Of a stretch of DNA of 64,000 bases, positions 20,441 to 29,300 are shown in pieces. This DNA comes from Tautonia plasticadhaerens (GTDB lineage Bacteria > Planctomycetota > Planctomycetia > Isosphaerales > Isosphaeraceae). Each line of letters opens with the position of its first letter. Position 1 is the first letter of the stretch. Under the pieces are notes generated by a model. It was not told the origin of the DNA. It worked only from the letters and a program-made list of their open reading frames with translations, and made no database searches. The DNA lies in NCBI RefSeq assembly GCF_007752535.1, contig NZ_CP036426.1, positions 7,998,001-8,062,000 on the forward strand. The letters run 5' to 3'. Position numbers and translations under genes: made by a program.

Positions 20441-21325
20441 TCACCGGGGGCGGCCGACCGCGAAGGGCCGGGTCGGCCCCCCGGCCCGGGACAGTGCCCG
20501 GGTGACCGGCCCGGCTCGGTCCCGGGAGGCGCCGAAGGGGGACACGGCCGGGGGAACCGGCGGGGGAGGCTCGGCCGGGGGGAGGATCTCGATCGGCCCG
20601 TCCGGCGGCGCCAGGGCCGGCGGCAGCAGGCCGGGCTGCGGCCCGGGGTCGACCGGATCCACCCCCCCCGGCAACGCAGGGGCCGGGGTCGACCACTCAG
20701 ATCGCTCCTCAAGCGGAAGCGAGAGGTCGAACGGTACGTCGCCGTGAATCCGGGGGCCTCGGGCCGGCGGCAGCACCTCGACCTCGACGTCGTACCCGGT
20801 CGGCACCGGCGAGGCGAACCCCGTCGGCTCGACCGGAGTGACCGGGCCGCAGATCGGGCAATCGGTCAGGCACCGGTCGTCGAGCCTGTCGAGCGCCCGG
20901 CGGGCCCATTTCCGGGTCGCGTGGTCTGGGTCGGAGTGGGCCGCCTGCCGGAGTGCCAGGTGGGCCATCCCGTCGCGGGGGGCGAGCCTGGCCAGCGTCT
21001 CGGCCGCCTCCTCGCGGACCTCCTCGTGACAGTCGCCGAGCATCGCGGAGGCCAGGGTCGGGGCCAGGTCGGGGTGGCACCGCCAGTCGAAGTCCCGGAG
21101 GTCGTGGGCGGCGTCGTCCCGCTCCTTCCAGCTCGGGTGCCGCTGCATCACGACCAGCAACCCCTGCACCTCCCGGTATTCGGAGAGGCACGACCGGCAG
21201 CACCCCGGCCCGTCGTAGCGGTGGTCGTCGCGGTCATGTTTCGCCTTCAGGCAGTCGAACAGACCCAGGCCGCCGACGGCAAGCTGGGCCGCCAGGACCG
21301 TCGAGCAGGCGATCGCGCCGGTCAT
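20441..21325 (-). CDS. Secreted HEAT-repeat-like protein with Cys clusters and Pro-rich tail
   Basis: A 294-residue protein with a hydrophobic N-terminus (MTGAIACSTVLAAQLAVGGLGLF) that may be a signal. A Cys-rich stretch (GPGCCRSCLSEY) comes next, then about 100 residues of paired helices with HEAT features (ERDDAAHDLRDFDWRCHPDL, CHEEVREEAAETLARLAP, DHATRKWARRALDRLDD). A second Cys group CLTDCPICG follows, and the last third is Pro-rich and disordered. HEAT modules usually mediate protein binding; the cysteines could bind metal or form disulfides outside the cytoplasm. No specific family is recognised. It is divergent from the large TPR gene with a 240-base intergenic region. Confidence 0.7.
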   Translation of the reverse strand: MTGAIACSTVLAAQLAVGGLGLFDCLKAKHDRDDHRYDGPGCCRSCLSEYREVQGLLVVMQRHPSWKERDDAAHDLRDFDWRCHPDLAPTLASAMLGDCHEEVREEAAETLARLAPRDGMAHLALRQAAHSDPDHATRKWARRALDRLDDRCLTDCPICGPVTPVEPTGFASPVPTGYDVEVEVLPPARGPRIHGDVPFDLSLPLEERSEWSTPAPALPGGVDPVDPGPQPGLLPPALAPPDGPIEILPPAEPPPPVPPAVSPFGASRDRAGPVTRALSRAGGPTRPFAVGRPR

Positions 21326-21565
21326 CGGTGTGCTCCTCGGACGAGGTCGTCCCGTCCCGGTCGGGGGTCGATCTCACGCCACAATCGACACGACCAATTT
21401 AACCCATTCATCCTACACTTTGCAAACACCCGAGAGAACCAATCCTTCCCCCCTCCCCGGCCCCGGGCGTCCCTCGGGGGGCCGGCGGGCCCGAGGGGAG
21501 GGCGGTCACGCAAATGAGGGAGAAAATGGCGAGCCGACACACTACGATCGAGAGGGACGTAGTTT
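21326..21565. promoter_or_regulatory. Divergent promoter region between HEAT-like and TPR genes
   Basis: This 240-base gap contains one of the few AT-rich patches of the window (about 21375-21440, with AATTTAACCCATTCATCC and TTTGCAAA), as expected for back-to-back promoters. I cannot assign exact -35/-10 boxes. AGAGGGA at 21551-21557 is a good ribosome binding site for the GTG at 21566. Confidence 0.4.
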
Positions 21566-24500
21566 GTGGATAGCCATGGCGTCAGCCCCGCACCCGAGCC
21601 GAGCCCGGCGCCCTGCCCGCTGATGAACGACCGAGACGCACGCACCCAGCCGGAGGACCGAGAGGTGGGACGATCGCGATCAAAACAGCGACTGAACGTC
21701 AAGGCGGTGATCGGGACGGCGATCGTCGTCCTGGTCCTCGTCGGCGGCGGCCTGCTGGCGGCCGGGGTCTTCCAGGACCGGGTACGTGACCAGGTGTTGA
21801 CGCAGTCTCGGGATCTGATCGAGGGGGACAACCCCGGGATGGCCCTGCGGCACCTGGAGCGCTTCCTCTCCAAGAATCCCGACGACGTCGAGGTGCTCGA
21901 CCGCTATGCGACGCTGCTCTCCGAGGCGGTGCTCCGGCGCGGCGACTTCGGCAGGATCGACCCGGCCATCGCCAGCAACGAGCGGCTGCTCCGGCTCGAC
22001 CCCGAGGGGGCCGTGGCCGAGGATCCGCAGCAGAACCGGCGCCGGCTGATCGAGCTGTATATCCTCCGGACCGAGCTGACCACCTCCGACTTCTCCCGAT
22101 TCAGCTTCCGGGAGGCCGACCAGAGGGTCGCCCTGGAGAGCCGCTACCAGGCGGCCGCGAACGTGGCCCGGGACCTGATCGCCCGGGGCGCCGACGACGC
22201 CGAGGCCCACCGCCTGCTGGCCATCGCCCAGGAGGGGGTCGCCGGCAAGGACGACGCGCGGCTGAGGGCCACGGCCGTCGAGTCCTACGAGAAGGCCCTG
22301 GCCCGGGATCCGGCCGACCGGGTCGCCGCCGAGCGGCTGGCGCGGGCTTACCGGGACCGGCTCGGACGGCCGGAGAAGGCCGATCAGGTGCTCGAGGAGC
22401 TGGCCAGGGCCGCCCCGGACTCGGCCGACTCCTGGCTGGCCGTCTACCGCCACTACGCCCATTCCAAGGCGCCGGGGAAGGCCACCGAGGCCCTGAACAA
22501 GGCCGTCGAGCTGGCCCCGGACGACACGGCCGTGGTCATGGCCGCCGCCACCGACGCCCTGGACCGCGGCGACGTCCCGGCGGCCCGGGGCCTGCTCGAT
22601 CGGCTCCCCGACCGCACCCGGGCCCTGCCCGAGGTCGAGCTGATGCGGGCCACCATCGACTTCCAGGAGCGGCAGACCGACGAGGCCATCGCCCGCCTCC
22701 GCGAGGGCCTCAAGAACGTCGGCGGCGCCAACGAGCGGTTGGTCCTCTACCTGGCCAACGCCCTGATCGAATCCGGCAACCTCGCCGAGGCCGCGCCGCT
22801 GGTCTCGCGCTACAAGGGGCTGGCCGGCTCGGAGTCGACCTACCTGTACCTGCTCGGCCTCTACCAGCAGAAGGCCGGGGAGCCCGCCAAGGCGATCGAT
22901 TCGTTCGACGGGGCCGAACGCGGGATCAACGAGGCGCTCAAGCCGAGGATGCTGGTCGCCCGGGGCCGCTGCAAGCTCATCCTCGGCCGGGGCAGTGATG
23001 CCATCCAGGACTTCCGGGCGGCCGTCGCCGCCGACCCCCGCTCGGCCCAGGCCCGGCTGGCGCTGGTCGACGCCCTGGCCAGGGGGGGCGTCGACCGCGC
23101 CCTGGTCGAGCTCCGCGAGGGGATCGCCTCCGCCCCCGAGTCCCCCGAGCTGCGTCGGGCGCTGCTCCAGATCCTGCTGGCGATCCAGGCCGCCCGGCCG
23201 GCCAATCAGCGTTCCTGGCTCGACTTCGACTCCGCCCTCCGCGACATCCGCGAGCAACCCGCCCTCGCCGACGACCCCGCCCTGACCGCCCTCCAGGCCC
23301 AGCGGGAGATGCTCGACGGCCGCACCGACGACGCGGTCGCCCTGCTGGAGACGGCCGTCGAGGCCCACCCCGACGCCTCGATCCTCTGGTCGACCTGGGT
23401 CGACACCCTGGTCCGGGCCGGCCGCCGCGCGGACGCCCTCTCGGTCCTGGAGCGGGCCTCCCGGCCCGAGGCCGCCGGCGACAGCGCCACCTACCGCGTC
23501 CTCCGCTCCCAATTGCTCACCCAGCTCGGCCGGGGCGGGGAGGCGATCGACCTGCTGGTCGCCGGGGCCTCCACCCTGCCGACCGACCAGCGGGCGCCGA
23601 TCCTCCAGGCCCTCGGCCGGATGCAGTCGGCCCGGGGCAAGCTCTCCGAGGCCCGCAACAGCTACCTCGCCTGGCAGCGGCTCCAGCCCGGCTCGGCCGC
23701 CCCGACCCTGGCCCTGCTGGAACTGGCCATCGACACCGGCAACACCGAGGAGGCCGAGGCGGCCCTCCGAGATCTCCGGGGCTCGTCGGAAGATCCCGGC
23801 CTGCCCTACCGCCTCGGCTACGCCGAATACCTGCTCCGGATCCCCGGAGGCGACCGCGGCGAACGCGCCAAGAAGGCCCTCGAGCAGCTCGAGCCGATCC
23901 TCGCCGAGGGCTCCCAGACCGCCAAGCTGCCCGCCGCCCTGCTGCTCCGGGGCCTGGCCTACCGCGAACAGGCCCGGCTCGAGGATGAGGGGCCGACGGC
24001 CGATGCCCTGCTCGGCAAGGCCCTGATCGACCTCCGGCAAGCCCGGGATTTGGGCGAGCGCAAGGCCACGGCGCCGATGATCGACGTGCTCGTGCAGCTC
24101 GACGACTTCGCCGCCATCGACGACCTCCCCCGGCTCACGTCGGGCGGGCTCGACCACGAGATCGACAAGCTCGCCACCGAGGCCTGCATCCGCCAGGGCA
24201 AGCTCGAACGCGCCGCCGACTACCTGGAGCGGACCACCCAGGCCGCCCCCAACACCCCGCAGTTCTCCGCCTGGCGGGTGACGGTGCTCGACCGGCTCGG
24301 CCAGACCCCGCAGGTCGAGCAAGCCCTGCTCGCCCAGGCCCGCAACCGAAAAGACGCCTCCGCCTGGATCAGCCTGATCCGCTACCAGGCCGCCCGGGGA
24401 CGCCGGGAGCAGGCCGAGGAGGCGATCGCCGAGATGAAGCGCACCGTCAAGGTCGACCCCCCCGAGCTGCTCGAGGCCCAGGTCCGGGAGGCCATCGGCG

Positions 24501-26023
24501 ACCGCCAGGCCGCCGGGCTCGCCTACGAGGCCGCCCTGGGGAAGCGGCCCGAGTCGCCCGACGTCCTGCTCGCCGCCGCCCGGTTCGACCAGACCGCCGG
24601 CCGGTTCGACCGGGCGCTGGAGCACGCCGAGAAGGCCCTCGCGGCCGACCCCTCCTCCCGGCCCGCCGCCCGGATGAAGGCCCTGCTGCTGGCCGAACGC
24701 GCCAAGGACGCCCCCTCCTGGCAACTCGCCTGGGACGCCCTCGGCCCCGAGCCCCCCGAGGCGGACGACCAGGCGCCCCAGGACCGCCTGGCCCGCGCCA
24801 TCCTGCTGGCCCGCCACCCCGAGGCCTCCCGACGCGAGGAGGCCGTCGGCCGCCTCGAGGCCCTCGTCGGCGACCAGCCCTCCGGCGACGTGCTCGCCGC
24901 CGCCGCCCGGGAGACCCTGGCCAAGCTCCTGCTCCAGCAGGACCAGCCCGAGCGCGCCGCCGAGGTCGCCGCGGTGACCGCCCTGAGCGCCACCAATCCC
25001 GCCGCCGTCGCCCTCTACGCCCAGGCCCTCCTCGCCGCCGAGCAGGTGGACGAGGCCGCCCGGCAGCTCGACCGCCTGGAGAACCTCGCCCCCAACTCCC
25101 CGGCCCTCACCGAGCTGGAGCTGAGGCTGGTCGAGGCCCGCGCCGAGGCCGGCTCCAAGGCCGAGGGGCTGGAGGCGGCCTACTTCGAGGCCGTCGAGCA
25201 GGCCGACGGCGACCCGACCGCCCGGGCCGTCGCCACCTTCCGCCGCCTGGTCCAGCTCGGCGAGCCCGCCGTCGAGGTCGCCGATCGCGTCGGCCGGGAC
25301 CTCGCCGGGCGCTTCCCCGAGCAGGCCTGGCTGCCCTCCCAGTGGCTCGCCTCCCGGGACGCCTACCCCGACGCCCTCGAACTGGCCGAGGCCGCCATCG
25401 CCTCCGAGGACCCCTCGGCCTCCTTCCAGGGCGCCCGGGCGGTGCTCACCGTGGTCGAGCGCTCCGGCGCCTCCCCCGACTCCATGGGCCGCGCCGAGGA
25501 GTTGATCGAGCGGGCCGCCGCCGCCGGCCCCCCCGCCAACCGGGCGATGCTCGGCATGTTCCGCCACTTCCAGGGCCGAATCGACCCGGCCCGCTTCCAG
25601 GACGAGATCCGGATTTACCGGGAGCTGCTGGGGAGCGAGCCCGACAACGTCATCTACCTCAACAACCTCGCCTGGGCCCTCGGCGAGTGCTCCGACCAGC
25701 CCGAGGAGGCCCTCGACCTGATCGACCGCGCCTTCCAGTCGCTGGGCACCCGCCTGCCCGAGCTGCTCGACACCCGGGGCGTGATCCTCGACCGGCTCGG
25801 CCGGCACGACGAGGCGGTCACCACGATCGAGGAGGCGCTGGAGGCCCAGCCCAACAAGGCCATCTACCACTTCCACCTCGCCCGGGCCCTCGACGCCGTC
25901 GGCCGCACCGAAGACGCCCGGGCCTCCCTCTCCCGGGCCCTCGAACTCGGCCTCACCGCCGACGACGTCGAGCCCACCGAGGTCGAGGACTTCGATCGCC
26001 TCAAGGCCCTCGAATCGACGTGA
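21566..26023 (+). CDS. Giant membrane-anchored TPR-repeat protein
   Basis: A 1,485-residue protein with one N-terminal membrane helix (about residues 47-68, AVIGTAIVVLVLVGGGLLAAG) and a C-terminal remainder made almost entirely of helix-turn-helix TPR-type repeats. Representative units are ALRHLERFLSKNPDDVEVLDRYA, and near the C-terminus YLNNLAWALGECSDQPEEAL and RLGRHDEAVTTIEEALEAQP. Such proteins act as extracytoplasmic scaffolds, similar in layout to the large TPR proteins of exosortase/PEP-CTERM and curli-like systems, but no sorting gene is nearby. The GTG at 21566 has a purine-rich ribosome site nine bases upstream; an ATG at 21623 (MNDRDARTQ) is the alternative start and would still keep the anchor. 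It converges with the monooxygenase-fusion gene. Confidence 0.85.
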   Translation: MDSHGVSPAPEPSPAPCPLMNDRDARTQPEDREVGRSRSKQRLNVKAVIGTAIVVLVLVGGGLLAAGVFQDRVRDQVLTQSRDLIEGDNPGMALRHLERFLSKNPDDVEVLDRYATLLSEAVLRRGDFGRIDPAIASNERLLRLDPEGAVAEDPQQNRRRLIELYILRTELTTSDFSRFSFREADQRVALESRYQAAANVARDLIARGADDAEAHRLLAIAQEGVAGKDDARLRATAVESYEKALARDPADRVAAERLARAYRDRLGRPEKADQVLEELARAAPDSADSWLAVYRHYAHSKAPGKATEALNKAVELAPDDTAVVMAAATDALDRGDVPAARGLLDRLPDRTRALPEVELMRATIDFQERQTDEAIARLREGLKNVGGANERLVLYLANALIESGNLAEAAPLVSRYKGLAGSESTYLYLLGLYQQKAGEPAKAIDSFDGAERGINEALKPRMLVARGRCKLILGRGSDAIQDFRAAVAADPRSAQARLALVDALARGGVDRALVELREGIASAPESPELRRALLQILLAIQAARPANQRSWLDFDSALRDIREQPALADDPALTALQAQREMLDGRTDDAVALLETAVEAHPDASILWSTWVDTLVRAGRRADALSVLERASRPEAAGDSATYRVLRSQLLTQLGRGGEAIDLLVAGASTLPTDQRAPILQALGRMQSARGKLSEARNSYLAWQRLQPGSAAPTLALLELAIDTGNTEEAEAALRDLRGSSEDPGLPYRLGYAEYLLRIPGGDRGERAKKALEQLEPILAEGSQTAKLPAALLLRGLAYREQARLEDEGPTADALLGKALIDLRQARDLGERKATAPMIDVLVQLDDFAAIDDLPRLTSGGLDHEIDKLATEACIRQGKLERAADYLERTTQAAPNTPQFSAWRVTVLDRLGQTPQVEQALLAQARNRKDASAWISLIRYQAARGRREQAEEAIAEMKRTVKVDPPELLEAQVREAIGDRQAAGLAYEAALGKRPESPDVLLAAARFDQTAGRFDRALEHAEKALAADPSSRPAARMKALLLAERAKDAPSWQLAWDALGPEPPEADDQAPQDRLARAILLARHPEASRREEAVGRLEALVGDQPSGDVLAAAARETLAKLLLQQDQPERAAEVAAVTALSATNPAAVALYAQALLAAEQVDEAARQLDRLENLAPNSPALTELELRLVEARAEAGSKAEGLEAAYFEAVEQADGDPTARAVATFRRLVQLGEPAVEVADRVGRDLAGRFPEQAWLPSQWLASRDAYPDALELAEAAIASEDPSASFQGARAVLTVVERSGASPDSMGRAEELIERAAAAGPPANRAMLGMFRHFQGRIDPARFQDEIRIYRELLGSEPDNVIYLNNLAWALGECSDQPEEALDLIDRAFQSLGTRLPELLDTRGVILDRLGRHDEAVTTIEEALEAQPNKAIYHFHLARALDAVGRTEDARASLSRALELGLTADDVEPTEVEDFDRLKALEST

Positions 26024-26037
26024 TCCCGCCCGACCCC

Positions 26038-26079
26038 GCCGACCCGACCGGGGCCCCTCGTCTTCCCGGTCGGGTCGGC
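26038..26079. terminator. Strong hairpin between convergent genes
   Basis: A perfect 15-base inverted repeat (26038-26052 and 26065-26079, arm GCCGACCCGACCGGG) with a 12-base loop lies in the 79-base gap between the convergent TPR and monooxygenase-fusion genes. Its position and strength suggest a shared bidirectional terminator, although no T-run follows on either strand. Confidence 0.5.
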
Positions 26080-26102
26080 CATCGCGCCCCCTGCGGCCCC
26101 GG

Positions 26103-27647
26103 TCAATCGCCCCCCGGCCCGGTCCGCTCCCGCAGCCGATCGGCCGCCTCGCCGAGTTCGCGGCGATCGAGGGCGCCGTCGCCGTCCTGATCGGCCCGGT
26201 CGAACCGCGGGGCGAGCCGATCTGGGACTTCCTCCCGGTCGACCCGGCCGTCTCCGTTTCGGTCGAGCCGATCGATCGCCGCCCGGCCGGGCCCCTCGGT
26301 GCCCCCTCGCCTCCCGAACCGGCCCAGGAGTCCCCGCAACCGGCCCCGGTCTCCGTTCCCGATCGCCAGGAGGCTGCCGCTCCCCCCGGACAGGTCGCCC
26401 CCGCGCTCGTCGGCCAGGACGTAGCCGAACAGCACCGTCCCCATCTCGTCGGTCGACTGCTCGCCGAAGGTCACGTCCACGGGCGGGTGGCTCGGGTTCC
26501 TCGGGTTGCCCTCCGAGTTGTCGTACACGAGCGTCACGTCGATCCGGGTCCCGGCCGGGATCCGGACCGGCTCTTCGAAGAAGTACCGGCCCTGCCAGTC
26601 GAAGTCCCAGTCCGGGATCCGGAACAGGTCGATCGCCGAGCCGTCGGGACGCGTCGCCACCGCCTCCATCGACTCGCAGATGTAGTGGGCATGGCCGCCG
26701 ACGCTGATCAGGTCGATGTCCCGGTCGATCGTCCGGGAGGCCCTCACGGTGTGCGCCTCGTCCCCCGCCTCGATCCGGCCGAGGGCGAACCTCCCGAACG
26801 CGGGGGGCACCTGGAACCCCCTCAGCCGCTTCGACGGCGGCCCCTCGGCCAGGTACAGGCCGATCGTCGCCTTCTCGTGCTCGACCTTCCCCGACGGGTG
26901 GAAATGCGTCTGCATCAGGAGGTCCGTCCCCGACGGCAGTGCCATGGCCAGGTCGTCCGGCAGGGGCTGGGGCCGGGTGCCCAGCACCCAGCCGCCGAGG
27001 CTCCCCCTGAGGTCGAGCAGCCGCATCCGCCGGAACCCCGGCCGGCCGTCCTCGCCGTCGAGCCGGCGGGCTCCCTCGCTGTCGGCGACGAAGAAGAGGG
27101 CGTGGTGCACCACCTCCCGGGCCGACGGCCTCAGCTCGACCGCCTTCACCCACCTGTCTTCGGGCAGATCCAGCCGGAAGACGAACGTCCGGAACTCGTC
27201 AGGCCCCCCGGCAGGGACCTCGAACGCCTCGTCCATCGTCACGACCAGGTCCGGATCCCCCAGCGTCCAGCCCTCGGGGAAGTCGGGCACCGCCGGCGTC
27301 CTCGACGGATCCCCCTCGGGCATCCCCCGCTCGACCCAGAGGCCGAGCAGGTCGACCTGCTCGGCGGTCAGCCCCCGCTCGTCCCTCAGCGGCAGGCACG
27401 AGGGGTCCGGGTGCCAGGGCGGCATCAGCCCGCTCGCGGCCACCTCGGCGATCGTCGCCCCCCGCGTGCGGGCATCCTCGTACGACCTCAGCGGGAACGG
27501 CGCCGGCTCCCCCGGCCGGTGGCACTCGGTGCAGTTTCCGAACAGGATCGGCGCGACGTGCTCGGCGAACGTGACGGGACCCGGGTCGTCCGGGTCGTCC
27601 GGCCCGATTGCCACCGCGAGGCCGAGGGCGATGAGTGCGATCGACAT
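26103..27647 (-). CDS. Exported cytochrome c / copper type II monooxygenase-like / EF-hand fusion
   Basis: A 514-residue exported protein with a short signal (MSIALIALGLAVAIG). It begins with a haem c module: CTECH, a CxxCH motif at about residues 39-43, followed by the MPPWHPDP stretch typical of planctomycete cytochrome-linked proteins. The middle, about 120-420, resembles peptidylglycine alpha-hydroxylating (copper type II, ascorbate-dependent) monooxygenases. It has the likely copper ligands VVHHALFF (HH), QTHFHPSGK (HxH) and GGHAHYIC (HxH). The C-terminus carries two EF-hand loops, DRNGDGRVDREE and DQDGDGALDRRE. The inferred role is periplasmic copper-dependent oxidation with electrons delivered through the attached haem; the substrate is unknown. 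It is divergent from the ceramidase-like gene. Confidence 0.85.
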   Translation of the reverse strand: MSIALIALGLAVAIGPDDPDDPGPVTFAEHVAPILFGNCTECHRPGEPAPFPLRSYEDARTRGATIAEVAASGLMPPWHPDPSCLPLRDERGLTAEQVDLLGLWVERGMPEGDPSRTPAVPDFPEGWTLGDPDLVVTMDEAFEVPAGGPDEFRTFVFRLDLPEDRWVKAVELRPSAREVVHHALFFVADSEGARRLDGEDGRPGFRRMRLLDLRGSLGGWVLGTRPQPLPDDLAMALPSGTDLLMQTHFHPSGKVEHEKATIGLYLAEGPPSKRLRGFQVPPAFGRFALGRIEAGDEAHTVRASRTIDRDIDLISVGGHAHYICESMEAVATRPDGSAIDLFRIPDWDFDWQGRYFFEEPVRIPAGTRIDVTLVYDNSEGNPRNPSHPPVDVTFGEQSTDEMGTVLFGYVLADERGGDLSGGSGSLLAIGNGDRGRLRGLLGRFGRRGGTEGPGRAAIDRLDRNGDGRVDREEVPDRLAPRFDRADQDGDGALDRRELGEAADRLRERTGPGGD

Positions 27648-27880
27648 GGCGAGGTGACGCTCCCCTTGATTCGGGTCGGAGGCTCGGACGGCGGCGAACC
27701 GGCGGGACGGCCCCCGGGGCGAAGCCCGCGCCGACGTCCCCGAGGGCTCGCCTCCCTACCCGATGGAACACCCCCGGTCCCCCCGGGTATCGTGCAGGCC
27801 GGCGGCGAGGGCGCGATCGAGGACGACGAGACGCCCCGCCCGCGGCCAATTGACCGGCACTCTCCCCCCGGAGCCCCCCG

Positions 27881-29281
27881 ATGAGCCCCATCGCCTTGCT
27901 CGCCCCGATCCTCTCCCTGCTGTTCCCGAGCCACCGTCCCGGGCCCCCCGAAGGGCCCGAGGTCCTCGTCGGCGTGGCCCGGGTCGACGTGACGCCCGAG
28001 GGGCCGATCCGCCTGACCGGCTACGGGAACCGAGCGACCGAGTCGGACGGCGTCACGCATCCGCTCTGGGCCAAGGCCCTCGCGATCGGCGGCGACGAGG
28101 GGGAGGGCCCGGCCGTCCTGATCACCGTCGACAACCTCGGCATCTCCGACGCGATCACCTCCGAGATCGCCGATCGCCTGGCGGACGCCACCGGGCTCCC
28201 CCGGGATCGGCTGGCGATCTGCGCCTCGCACACGCATTCGGCCCCGGCCCTGACCGACGTCGCCCCGTTCATCTTCGCCGAGGCCCCGCCCCAAGACCAG
28301 CAGGCCCGCATCGACCGCTACACCGCCCGCCTGACCGACCAGCTCGCCGAGGTCGCCCGGGCCGCCCTGGAAGCCCGGCGGCCGGGGCACCTGAGCTGGG
28401 CCGTCGGCTCGGTCGGCTTCGCCGCCAACCGCCGCGTGCTCAGGGACGGCACCTGGTCCGGCTTCGGCGTCTCGCCCGACGCCCCGGTCGACCACTCCCT
28501 CCCCGTCCTCCGGGTTGCCGACCCCGACGGCACCACCCGGGCCGTGCTCGCATCCTACGCCTGCCACTGCACCACCCTAAGCGGCGACTTCAACGCCATC
28601 TGCGGCGACTGGGCCGGGTTCGCCCAGGAGGACATCGAGCGCGACCACCCCGGCGCCGTCGCCCTCATCGCCATCGGCTGCGGCGCCGACGCCAACCCCG
28701 AGCCCCGCGGCGAACTGTCCCAGGCCAAGGCCCACGGCCGATCCCTCGCCCGGGCCGTCTCCTCGGTCCTGAAGCGACCCATGACGCCGATCAGCGGGGT
28801 TACGCGGGCCGGGCTGGCCCGGGTCGACCTCCCCTTCGCCGACCTCCCCTCCCGCGCCGACTGGGAGGTGAAGGCCGGGTTGGAGGACCAGGAAGGCCGA
28901 CGCGCCCGGTCCATGCTCGCCCTCCTCGACCGGGGTGACGCGATCCCGACCGCCCTGGAGGGCTACCCCGTGCAGGTCTGGGCTTTCGGCGACGACCTGG
29001 CGATGGTCTTCCTGGCCGGCGAGGTCGTGGTCGACTACGCCGTGCACCTCCGCCGCGTCGCCGACCCGGCCCGCCTCTGGATCAACGCCTACAGCAATGA
29101 TGCCCCCTGCTACATCGCTTCCGACCGCCTGCTCGGCGAGGGCGGCTACGAGGTCGACAGCTCGATGATCTACTACGGCCAGCCCACCCGGTTCGCCCCC
29201 GGCGTGGAGGGCCGGGTGGTCGACGCCGTCCTCGAGCTGATACCCGCCGCCTTCCGGGCCGAGCCCGGGGGAGAACGCTGA
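27881..29281 (+). CDS. Neutral/alkaline ceramidase-like hydrolase
   Basis: A 466-residue protein of the neutral/alkaline non-lysosomal ceramidase N-terminal domain family. It has a hydrophobic N-terminus (IALLAPILSLLF) suggesting export, the opening motif VGVARVDVTPEGPIRLTGYG and the zinc-ligand-type block CASHTHSAPAL. Further family blocks are YACHCTTLSGDFNAICGDW and a C-terminal block AYSNDAPCYIASDRLLGEGGYE. It is shorter than classical ceramidases (about 640-700 residues) and lacks their C-terminal immunoglobulin-like domain, as in many planctomycete members whose substrates have not been established. It converges with the following secreted protein with only 19 bases between. Confidence 0.88.
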   Translation: MSPIALLAPILSLLFPSHRPGPPEGPEVLVGVARVDVTPEGPIRLTGYGNRATESDGVTHPLWAKALAIGGDEGEGPAVLITVDNLGISDAITSEIADRLADATGLPRDRLAICASHTHSAPALTDVAPFIFAEAPPQDQQARIDRYTARLTDQLAEVARAALEARRPGHLSWAVGSVGFAANRRVLRDGTWSGFGVSPDAPVDHSLPVLRVADPDGTTRAVLASYACHCTTLSGDFNAICGDWAGFAQEDIERDHPGAVALIAIGCGADANPEPRGELSQAKAHGRSLARAVSSVLKRPMTPISGVTRAGLARVDLPFADLPSRADWEVKAGLEDQEGRRARSMLALLDRGDAIPTALEGYPVQVWAFGDDLAMVFLAGEVVVDYAVHLRRVADPARLWINAYSNDAPCYIASDRLLGEGGYEVDSSMIYYGQPTRFAPGVEGRVVDAVLELIPAAFRAEPGGER

Positions 29282-29300
29282 TCGATCGGGCCTCGACCCG

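Noticed and set aside
21680-25876. A 1,400-codon open frame antisense to the TPR gene
   Set aside because: Its Gly/Leu/Val-rich low-complexity translation mirrors the GC-rich TPR coding frame; no start signal or domain is seen.
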